64,000 bases of DNA from Sanguinoderma infundibulare (lineage: Eukaryota > Basidiomycota > Agaricomycetes > Polyporales > Polyporaceae), in the NCBI GenBank assembly GCA_032821775.1, contig JAVLRN010000010.1, positions 682,001 through 746,000 of the forward strand, read 5' to 3'. Both the position numbers and the translations under genes were made by a program. This document shows positions 55,894-64,000 of the stretch, piece after piece; position 1 is the first letter of the stretch; each line of letters opens with the position of its first letter. A model generated the notes under the pieces. The model was not told the DNA's origin. It saw only the letters and a program-made list of their open reading frames with translations, and made no database searches.

Positions 55894-58086
55894 TTATAGC
55901 ATGCGATTCTCCAGCCAATGCAGCCCGTATATGATGAACGCCACCATAGCCGCTATACCCAGCATAGTGCGTACATCGGCAACCAGCAATGGATACTGAG
56001 CCAGGGGCGTGGTGAGCGGATCGGCCTGTGAAGCGGGTGGCTGAGTCGGCGGGTTCAGGGGAAGCGGGTCTCTTGGCGTTGGCAGCTCGGACAAGTCTCG
56101 TTCGCGTATCTCCACGCTGAGCCAATACGTCCGCGCAGCGGCCGGCATCCCCAGAGCCGGCACGAGAGTGGTGAACGCGAGCCGGAGACTGAGCTGCTTG
56201 TGGTCGATTGGAGAAACGAACTCGATCACCCTCCACGCCGTGCTGCGGTGGAAGGGCCAGGAATTGATGTGGATTTCGTGGGCTAGATCGTGCTCGCGCG
56301 AGTGCCTCCCATCGAGCACCTTCGAGTCCGAGGAGGAGACGAGGACGCCGAGGATACCCTCCGAGCCGAGCTGGCAATGGCAGCGGCCGACTTTGAGGAT
56401 GAGGCGGATGGTGCCGACAGTTTCGTTCTGGATGATGATCTCGTTCTGGTCGTCGATGTGCGGATTGTTGATGGCGGCCTGTTCGCCTGTGCTTCCCCGC
56501 AGGACCACGGAGTACCCCATCTTCTTCAGAACCGTCCGAGACCAGTTGCAGAACCGAACCTCGAACTGCTCCGAAAACTTGCTCAGGGCCTCGCGGGTGC
56601 TCGCGTTGCGATTGTCCTCAATCGAACTGCGGGTGGGGCGATAAGAGATGTACGTGTTCGACACCATGGGCAATGCCGTGACGACAGGTCGCGGAGGTCT
56701 CCAACGTCCGACGAAAGGCAACGTCCACATACGACGCGAAGAACGGAGGGACGTGAGCTGTTCGGGGGTGATGTACGTTACGCGATAGTAGTGATCCGTG
56801 ATTGGGGACGACTTGTCTGCGGGTGCGGCCGTACCCGAGCCCTTGATAACTGCCCCCGCGAAGAATCGGGTCATGGAGCCCCGGCGCGGACGTAAGAGTA
56901 GCGCCAGCAGTCCTTTATCCCTGTCTTCACATCCAAGGATCGCTACATGTGTAGGGGCGTTGGAATGTGAACCGCGGGAAGAGGCGAAGAGGAGGGGCAG
57001 TTGCGTCCGGAGGCCGAACTGGGTGACCTGAAACACCTCGTAGAGGTCGTCCTCGATGGGGATACCGAGTTTCCCGCTGAACGCCTCTCGTGAATCGAAT
57101 AGACAGATATTCGCGCAACGTTCGGCGTCGAATTCCGTCGGAGACGAAGCGAGGAGATATTGCGGGAGGAACGTATCGTTGGCACCTTCTTGATCGTCAT
57201 TCGTCAGGGTGGTACTGGGGTCGGGGTGCGAGGAAGGAAATGTTAGCCACTTGGCCGAATCCTCGAGGAAGTGGCCCCAGGCGAAGATGCTCTGATCGGG
57301 ATTTTGCAAGAGGATCTCCTGTTGGAGGCGGATGAACGCCTGCCGGCCCTCCCCGTAGTTGGGCTGGAGGTTGACGCCGAAGATGCCCATGAGACAGTAC
57401 GCCTCGTCCTCCACCTGGGTGGTCTTCCTCGACTGCGCCCACGACATGCGACGAGCGACGGGGTATTCCATCACTCCCTTCTCCATGGTGAGAACTTGGA
57501 TATCGATCTTCGTGATAGAGTGGACGAGAGACGCCAGGGTATGTTTCGAGCCTAACACCTCCCACTTCGGCCCCCTGCCGTCCGTGTCCTTTTGCTTGCA
57601 GACGAAGATGACAATGCGAGACGCGAGGAGCTCCTGGAGGGTCCACCCTCTCTTGAACCACTTGCTCCTGCTAAATCCGGCCCGCCACTCGCGCTCCTCG
57701 CTAGGGGGCTTGACGTCGTGGAGGAAGGCGTAGCACGCGCCAGAGTAGGCGTACCAGTTGAACATCGAGTTGATGGCCTCAGACAGCTCCGAAGAGCTCT
57801 CCTTGTCGATGCAGCAAGTATCAGACCAGCCAAACTCGAACCCATCCTCAAGCGCCATCTTGCAGAAGCACCTCAGCTTCTCCGGGAGGCGATCCTGAGC
57901 TACGCCGGGAAGGCCTTCGACACGGGCCTCCGCCTGAAGCTTGGAAAGGGCCTTGAATGTGATCTCAGGCACGTAGTCCGGATCGCCCTTCTTCGCCCAG
58001 ACGTGGGACAAGATGGCGTAGTTGAACTGTCGAGGATCCTCGACCCAACGGAACTGCCCCGTCTTCAACTCGAGCAGTCGCATCAT
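55894..58086 (-). CDS. HET-domain (heterokaryon incompatibility-type) protein with C-terminal membrane segment
   Basis: Single exon of 731 codons, 730 aa, in a gene-dense region where most genes have many introns. The HET domain occupies the first 230 residues: MMRLLELKTGQFRWVEDPRQ, FNYAILSHVWAKKGDPDY, FGWSDTCCIDKESSSELSEA, INSMFNWYAYSGACYAFL, WFKRGWTLQELLASRIVIF and ARRMSWAQSRKTTQVEDEAY followed by CLMGIFGVNL. HET domains have a TIR-like fold and trigger cell death on fusion of incompatible hyphae. The middle 450 residues have no recognised domain; no NACHT/WD40 unit is attached. Residues about 700-725 (ADVRTMLGIAAMVAFIIYGL) form one transmembrane helix, with HWLENRML after it. TATATA on the minus strand about 25 bases above the ATG is a possible core promoter. 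An allorecognition role is inferred from the domain only. Confidence 0.88.
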   Translation of the reverse strand: MMRLLELKTGQFRWVEDPRQFNYAILSHVWAKKGDPDYVPEITFKALSKLQAEARVEGLPGVAQDRLPEKLRCFCKMALEDGFEFGWSDTCCIDKESSSELSEAINSMFNWYAYSGACYAFLHDVKPPSEEREWRAGFSRSKWFKRGWTLQELLASRIVIFVCKQKDTDGRGPKWEVLGSKHTLASLVHSITKIDIQVLTMEKGVMEYPVARRMSWAQSRKTTQVEDEAYCLMGIFGVNLQPNYGEGRQAFIRLQQEILLQNPDQSIFAWGHFLEDSAKWLTFPSSHPDPSTTLTNDDQEGANDTFLPQYLLASSPTEFDAERCANICLFDSREAFSGKLGIPIEDDLYEVFQVTQFGLRTQLPLLFASSRGSHSNAPTHVAILGCEDRDKGLLALLLRPRRGSMTRFFAGAVIKGSGTAAPADKSSPITDHYYRVTYITPEQLTSLRSSRRMWTLPFVGRWRPPRPVVTALPMVSNTYISYRPTRSSIEDNRNASTREALSKFSEQFEVRFCNWSRTVLKKMGYSVVLRGSTGEQAAINNPHIDDQNEIIIQNETVGTIRLILKVGRCHCQLGSEGILGVLVSSSDSKVLDGRHSREHDLAHEIHINSWPFHRSTAWRVIEFVSPIDHKQLSLRLAFTTLVPALGMPAAARTYWLSVEIRERDLSELPTPRDPLPLNPPTQPPASQADPLTTPLAQYPLLVADVRTMLGIAAMVAFIIYGLHWLENRML

Positions 58087-58520
58087 GTGCTATAATACAG
58101 AATCAATCAATATATAAACGGGCTGAAGGATCATAAGATGCACCTTCTGCAATCCGCGGTATGTCAAACTGAGACTTCGTTGGCTTGCCCGTGGAGCACT
58201 ACATGGGGCGTAAGGTGGCTATGGGATTTCAAAGAATCCTTCCACTCACCAGTTGGGGAGATGAAGCAGGAAGCCGGATGCCTGTTGACAATCGGACCAA
58301 CATCCTTATAACAGTCGACCGGTGCTGCCTAGAACCAGGATGCCATTCGGATTGCGACCACAACGTGACAGCCTGACCCTCTTCCCGGTGTCTTTATTTG
58401 TCGTACCTGTGTCAGTATCACTGCTGTTAGCGACAAGACGGCGTCAGAACAGCTAATGCGCAGCCCTGGCGCTGTCGGACACAGGGTTCAAATGCAATCC
58501 GGAATCTTCAGACGGCCGTC

Positions 58521-59095
58521 CTAATGCCCTTTCTTGAACTCTATGAATAGGTGGGGTTGCAAATCACCGAATGAGCCTGAGTAGGAATGGATCATTGCGC
58601 GAAGTTGTTCTAGGCAGTTCAAGTCGGCGGACTGCACCAACGGGCCAATCGTTCTCCTCCATATATTGGGACTGAGCACTTCATGGAGACAAATGCGCTT
58701 ACCAGGATGGCACGACATCTCATTTTTCGTTACAAGCCCTTCCACGGAGCGCAGGAGCCACCACGTTGCAACCAGCCCTTGAAAATTTTCAGGATTGAAT
58801 GACATTATGTCACCTGTGTTGTAGATCTCTTTCTCGAACCATCGACTTACAGCTGTTTCAGAACGATAGGCCCTCCGGAAGAAAACTCGTGCTGGTCGGC
58901 TAGACACCTGACGTGGATGGGAGCCCTAGACGCTCCGGTGCCCTGGCCCCAGTTCCCAGCGGGGCGCTGCGCGGACGTCGACGGGAAACAGTCGGACTCC
59001 TTCAGACACTCGAATGGACCCTCATTCTGGCAGTGCATCTGCATTCGACATGAGTCCGAATCGTTTCCTGTGGTGAGTCTCCTCAGAATCATCAA
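58521..59095 (-). CDS. Unidentified, possibly spliced minus-strand gene
   Basis: Two overlapping minus-strand frames, 58847-59095 (CQNEGPFECLKESDCFP, rich in Cys) and 58521-58907 (NPENFQGLVATWWLLRSVEG and LNCLEQLRAMIHSYSGSFGD), have protein-like composition and could be exons of one gene joined near 58850. No domain recognised. Transcript evidence is absent, so existence is uncertain. Confidence 0.3.
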
Positions 59096-59396
59096 TTCAC
59101 ATTTTAGAGAGTGTCGCGCGAATTACCAAATGATCTTTCGGTGGGCGGGTCCTGTGATATATACAGCATGCACGTGTGCCATCCAGTAATGGCATTCGCA
59201 TCTTCCAAACCCAAATGTAACGACGGTGGCCGACCTCATGGTGGATGACCACTGGCAGGTGGTGCAGAGTTCGACCGACGGTCAGCGCTTGGAACCCTGT
59301 TGGACAGACTATGTGGAGCGCCACGCTGGCGATTCGGAGTATACCAGACTTGTATACGACGATTACACAATAACCCTGAATCTATATGCACGTAAG

Positions 59397-61210
59397 TCAG
59401 CGCTCCAGAGGACTCGCGCGGAAAGCAGAGACGACGTACCTTGTTACACCATCCGATATCGTTTCATCAGTCTCAGAAAGTTTGTCTAGCACTTCTGACC
59501 ACCCACGCACGTCGTCTTGCCGGTTCAGTCCATACGCGTCGTCCATAGGGAGCACGACGCGTAGGTCATCCACCCGAGGGAACACCCTGTCAAAGAACGC
59601 GGTCACGTCTTGGGGTGTGAGTGAAGGGAAGCCCTTGTCTGGTTCGGATTGTGTCTCGGAGTGTTCGAGCTCAAGCGGGGTCGCCCACAGAGCAAGGGTG
59701 TGGACCATGGAAGCGCAGCGGCTTGCCGCGAGCAGCGTCTCCGAACTGTGAACGAACGTCGACCTGACGGGAAGGCGGAGCGTGTGGAGATTGCGACAGC
59801 GCTCCGCGATTGGCAGGAGGCCGTCTAGCGTGGGCAGGAGCTCTTGGGGGACAGAGCGCGCTTCGTACCGGGTCGCCGATGGGGAACAGAGGCTCAAGAC
59901 CTCTAACTCGGGCAACGCGTCCGCGATGGCACGAAGCGAGTCATTGTTCGCCGCGCACACGTGATGCTGGTGCTCGACCCGGAGCACGCGCAGCTTCGGG
60001 AACTGGAGCAACACAGGGTAGCTGGCGAAGTGAAACTCCGGATCGCGCTCGGGGTAGTATCGTGTCTGCTGCCGCCAGCGAGTGACTCCCGTGTAAAGCT
60101 CGAGCTCGCGCAAGGTCATCGCGTCGGGTAATAGTTGGTTCAGAAGCCCGTCGTCAAGTTTGTAGCGTTTGAAGATGAGAATGACGGTTTCGAGTGTACT
60201 CGCGTCGACGTGTTGGTCGATGAAGCGAGCCAATGATCCGTCGTCGTCCCGAGTGTCGATGGTTATTGAGAGCGTGCGGAGACGGGAGAAGCGAAACTCG
60301 CGAGGAGTCAGGCCCAGATCCACCTCTCTTGTGATCTTGTAAAAGTATATCCCCAGAGATGTCAGTGTGGGAAGAGATGTGAGATAGGCGACGGCTTCTT
60401 CGGAGAGGAGCCCAATCGCGAAGGAGATGTGGTCCAGATGGTGTAGGGTACGAATTCCGGTTAATATTGCGGCGCGCACTGACTTCAATCTGGACGCGGT
60501 CAAGGGACCGATGGCGTGAACCTCTAGACTGCGTAGGGTAGCAGGCGTCGGGGCCCGGAGCCATGTAATCCAAAAATCGGAAAGGACATTGGCGGCTTGG
60601 TAGGCAAGTAGCTTGAGTGAGCGGAGAGAGGGCCCGATAAGGAGATCCTGGGAGACACTGTGGCCCCAGAGGGGTTCCCAGACGACGTCGGCGAGATGAG
60701 GAATCAGAGACTGGTCGGAGGTAGAAGGGCCGTGTGCACGAAGGTAATCTGCCAGCGATTGGAGGACGGAAGGATGGAGCATGAGGCGTTTGGGCTTGGT
60801 GACTGGAAGCGGTGTACCGATGATCCTGATGCGTTTGATGTAAGGATCTAGGTGCTGCCAGTCTTCGAGCGTGGGTTCCGATACGAAAGACTGCGTCAAT
60901 AGATCAGCGTGAAGGCTAGTATCTCTGGAGTTCCTGCAGTGCAAAACAAGCTTACCAGGACAGAATTCTTGATCTTCTGTGGACGGCATGGTATGTGCGA
61001 CTTGAGGAGGACGTACAGGTCCGGAACCTCCTTCCAAAGCACGTCCAGAGCTGGGTCTTTGAAAGTGCGGCATGTGCGAGCGAGAGAAGCTAGCATACTT
61101 AATGAATGCTCTTGACGCATATAGACAGCGCGAATGGGGTCGAACTCGTGTTCGTCGATGAAATCGAACACGACTCGGATGACATCCTCGATGCACAAGC
61201 AATGATGCAT
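59397..61210 (-). CDS. F-box-like / leucine-rich protein
   Basis: Exons 60956-61210 and 59397-60890 total 1749 nt (583 codons, 582 aa). The N-terminus MHHCLCIEDVIRVVFDFIDE followed by SMLASLARTCRTFKDPALDV and LWKEVPDL has the layout of the degenerate F-box in basidiomycete F-box families. The rest holds irregular leucine-rich strands: PSLRSLKLLAYQAANVLSDF, TPATLRSLEVHAIG, LRTLSITIDTRDDDGSLARF, MTLRELELYTGVTR, FPKLRVLRVEHQHHVCAAN and ALPELEVLSLCSPSATRYEA. They resemble an LRR array, as expected for the substrate-binding half of an SCF adaptor; the substrate is unknown. The intron (60891-60955) has a GTAAGC donor and CAG acceptor. Relative to the other F-box genes here it is a third subfamily. 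Confidence 0.8.
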
Positions 61211-61398
61211 AATCTCTGTATCTTCGTTGAGAAGGCTAAGATACCGTGGCTAGCTTGTTAGTGGCATGAAGTCACACCTTTCATACGACTGGATGTCTCA
61301 CCTTTTGGTCGCGAGGTTGCAGGAGAAGAAGAATGCTGTTGGGGGCGGGAGCCGCAATGGTTACAACTGCGCCGTTGATATAGAAGCACGTTCACGTA

Positions 61399-62202
61399 CA
61401 GTGCTTTAAATTTGCATAATTCCGTGAACACGCCGAAAATTCTTTCTGCGCCTATTCTCTGATGTCACGGTCACCGCTCTACTGAACGCCTCAGGTCCTC
61501 GAGAGCATACCCCTCGCCCCCGAATTCCTGTAGTCTCTTTCAATAATATATTGCCCAATAATTGTGAAGAAACATAACCTTGCTTGCCGCATAGGCTCTG
61601 ACCCGCTTCGACCATGCCCGCAATGTGCATCCTCCATCTATCCCCCGGGCCACGCGTCCCCATCCTACAGAGGCGACGTCAGCAAATTTCGATATCATGA
61701 ACGCTAAATCCGGGGCCAGACGATGAGCAGGTGCCCTCATGCGCGCTGGTGATACAAGTCTGGACTGGGCGCTCCAAACTCTTCAAGTTATTCCTGCACT
61801 TGAGCAGCTCCACTTCGTGCTCGGTCCCTACAGCGCGCCTCTTGTCGCGCGAGTAGTCATCGACTGTCCCTTGTCATGCGCGTGTTCACGCAGAGCGTGG
61901 TCGACGAAGGCGCACCTTCGACCAGTCGAGACTCAAAACCTCGACAACAGGCTAAAAGTTCTGCGCGCGGCACAATCGTTCCGCGTGGGAAGGGGAATTG
62001 GCTCGATTGAACATTTGTACTTGCTCTTGGCCCTCCTGGGGCTCGCGCACGGTTTTTCTGGGGAGCGCGAGTGTGCCCTCGGCCGCGCCCTGTGACGGCG
62101 GATACTGTCACATCGGCCGCTGGTGACTGATACCTACTAAATATGGGGTGTTAGACGCCTGGCAAAAAAAATGGCGTGTTCACGGAATTATGCAAAGCAC
62201 TG
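61399..62202. mobile_element. Non-autonomous Tc1/mariner-type element (MITE) with TA target duplication
   Basis: Terminal inverted repeats start CAGTGCTTT at 61399 and end with its complement at 62202. Within the ends TGCATAATTCCGTGAACACG is shared by both (61412-61431 and the complementary copy at about 62174-62193). The left end has five extra bases (AAATT). TA flanks both sides (61397-61398 and 62203-62204), as expected for Tc1/mariner or pogo transposition. 804 bp; no transposase is encoded. Small open frames inside (about 61739-62095 plus, 61540-61740 minus) are unidentified. Confidence 0.85.
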
Positions 62203-62913
62203 TAACGCTGATAGCGCCAAGCCTATTCCCGGCTGCTGGTACTGGCCACCTCGGGCTTCCTCCACTGATGATAGGACCCCTCCGCGTACTCTGACTGCAG
62301 AGTCCCACTGATACTTAACCGTCGATTCAGGATAACATCGATGCTTACCTTGGATTCGACTTAGACAAGTGGCTCCATATATTCGAGGTACACCTTCGGT
62401 CCACTCGTATCGACTGTTGGGAGTTGACTCGGTATCCGAAGTCCTTTACACGGTGCCGTGTAAATCGATCTTCATAACATGCAGTGCACTGCTATCACGC
62501 AACTATACTCAGTGTCTGTGCAGATGCCAAACAATCGACGAACTTACAGCTGATGAGTACTTCGAGGGCCATCTGACTCCGTCATCTAACCGATGAGTAG
62601 CTCGTCCGCGTCAGTTTGCCTCCAACCCCCATTCCGCCATCCCATGCTCTGACAAAACCTCATCTCAAAGGGTGACGGAAACAGCCTTTCCCGCTAGACG
62701 GCAGCCTCATGAACAGCCGCAACGGGAAAGCGGCGGCGGGGTTACAAGTTGAACCCACGAATATCTGTATTATTAGTCCAACATGTGCAATGAACCTACG
62801 ATAGAGTGAGCGTAGAGTAAACCATAATACACATACATACAGCATATTATACAGCAAGATCCAAAGTTCGTATGAAGTCCCATGCCGCCGCAAGGGAAAG
62901 CGACCGCGAACTG
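62203..62913. other. Intergenic between the mobile element and the CtIP-like gene
   Basis: No gene or repeat recognised; the 3' flank of the CtIP-like gene is at the right end. Confidence 0.45.
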
Positions 62914-64000
62914 TCACCGTTTCCTGTACTTCCCCCCACGCCTGTACGTCAAGATTCAAGTCGTCAGAAAGCAACCCCCAAACGCAGCGACGAAAAAAAA
63001 GCACACTCACTCAGCTTCCTCCTCGACCCGCGCCCGCTTCCTGTCGTGCATCCGCCTGGCTTCTGCGTTCATGGCATCGACCTCCTGCGTATCGGGAAAA
63101 CCGATGTTCCAGTACCCCGGCGGCGTCTTCGAGCGCTCCCACTGCTGTCTGTGCCGCGAGATCGCGTTCTTGTGCTGTTCGATAGCCGCGCTGCTGTCGT
63201 CCTCGTCACCGTCGCCGAACGAGATTCGCACTGGTTTCTTGGACGGCGATGACTCGGGAGAACGCCACATGGGAGGCTGGAGACGCGAAGGCATTGGTCC
63301 GACAGCTTTGTAGTACTGCGAGCATAACAGGGCACGATATGAGCGGCGACGTCGTCGATAGATGAGAAGGACGTACCTCGCGACAGCACTCGCAGTCCCC
63401 GCCATGCATCTGCTTGCGCTTCTCCTTGTCGCGGACGACCTCTTCGAACTGAAAGCCGACGCCCCCATTACGCTCCGGATCAATCTCAAATAAGGCATTG
63501 ATCGTCTCCTTGCCCGCTCTGCGCATGCCCGTCAGCCCCCACGTTCCACACACAAGTGGCATACGGCCAACAAAGCGAGAAAACACCCACTGAGCTTCTG
63601 CACCGTATCGACCGCGGCCCTTGTAGATCGAGTAATCCGCGACGTGCTTCTTCGTGGACGCGGTCGTGCTCGTGCTCGCCGGGGTGTTCTCGTCGTTCGC
63701 CGTCGCGCGTTCCTTGCCCTTCTTCATGGGGCGCGACATTGGAGTCTCAGGGAGCGACTTGCTGTTGCTCCTGGAACGCGACGCCAGAGAGAAGGGATCC
63801 GAGCGCGACGGAGACCCGGGAGGAGGAGGCATGTCGGTCAGAGCTGGACGCTTCGCCTTCGCCCTGCCGGCCTTGGGACGCACAGCGGAGACCGGTGTCC
63901 AAAGCTGATCAGAGCATCGGACAGTTTGGCCCAGTTTGGGCGTCTCAGTGAGGGCCATCTCGGACAGCTGGGCTGGTGTGAGAGGGTCGATCTGAGAAGC
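62914..64000 (-). CDS. Sae2/CtIP/Ctp1-type DNA-end resection factor, C-terminal part (runs off right edge)
   Basis: The family activates the Mre11-Rad50 nuclease to start resection at double-strand breaks. The visible part starts with disordered, Ser/Pro/Lys-rich sequence (SRPMKKGKERATANDENTPA). The conserved C-terminal Ctp1 domain is GGVGFQFEEVVRDKEKRKQM, then HGGDCECCRE with its CxxC-type cysteines, YYKAVGPMP after an intron, RLQPPMWRSP, and NAISRHRQQWERSKTPPGYW, which is the most diagnostic motif (RHR...TPPG[FY]W). GFPDTQEVDAMNAEARRMHD follows, and after a last intron (62942 to about 63008) the end RGGKYRKR with TGA 62914-62916. The protein is intact as far as seen; the coiled-coil N-terminus lies outside the window. 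Upstream of the last exons the gene reads without stop to the right edge. Confidence 0.88.

Overview
The window is nuclear DNA of a filamentous basidiomycete, probably an Agaricomycete. Nearly every gene is split by many short (about 45-60 bp) GT-AG introns, the exons are GC-rich, and several families present are typical of mushroom-forming fungi: expanded F-box/LRR-type proteins, DUF6533-type membrane proteins and a HET-domain protein. There are no operons, Shine-Dalgarno sites or CRISPR arrays. Four tRNA or tRNA-like genes have eukaryotic features, two of them with an intron after anticodon position 37. Exon edges were read by eye from splice consensus and reading frame; totals that divide by three are quoted where checked.

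Layout. 1-4.9 kb: N-terminal part of a Trm4/NSUN2-like tRNA m5C methyltransferase running off the left edge, a frame-broken unidentified minus-strand gene, and a WH1+CRIB (WASP-like) protein. 4.9-11.7 kb: a mitochondrial type II NADH dehydrogenase (minus) divergent from an MFS transporter (plus) whose first membrane segment is spread over three microexons. 11.7-19.7 kb: an F-box gene with an odd 3' end, UPF3 (nonsense-mediated decay), and a divergent pair of F-box genes. 19.7-21 kb: an AT-rich stretch without a recognisable gene. 21-26.6 kb: MCM4 (minus) and an MTG2/Obg GTPase (plus) sharing a 210-bp promoter with two ACGCGT boxes. 26.7-31.4 kb: two tandem DUF6533-type membrane proteins. 32.5-34.1 kb: CstF-64 (3'-end processing). 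34.5-42.3 kb: a decayed tRNA, a secreted serine carboxypeptidase, an unidentified intracellular protein and a secreted carboxylesterase. 43-48.8 kb: a RING E3 ligase divergent from a triose-phosphate/nucleotide-sugar-type transporter, then a SET-domain protein. 49-51 kb: tRNA-Arg(ACG), tRNA-Pro(AGG) and a large, almost perfect palindrome. 51.3-55.1 kb: a GPI-anchored Kre9-like wall protein, tRNA-Gly(GCC) and a MoaB/CinA-fold protein. 55.9-61.2 kb: a HET-domain protein and an F-box-like protein. 61.4-62.2 kb: a TA-flanked Tc1/mariner-type non-autonomous element. 62.9-64 kb: the C-terminal part of a Sae2/CtIP/Ctp1 homologue running off the right edge.

Most genes are housekeeping and unrelated to their neighbours. 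Recurring themes are RNA metabolism (Trm4, UPF3, CstF-64), genome duplication and repair (MCM4, CtIP), ubiquitin-linked genes (several F-box proteins, RING) and secreted hydrolases. The structurally most unusual items are the 612-bp palindrome next to the tRNA pair, the microexon run in the MFS gene, the tRNA-Gly with an extended acceptor helix, and the frame-broken genes at 1.0-1.8 kb and 13.5-14 kb.
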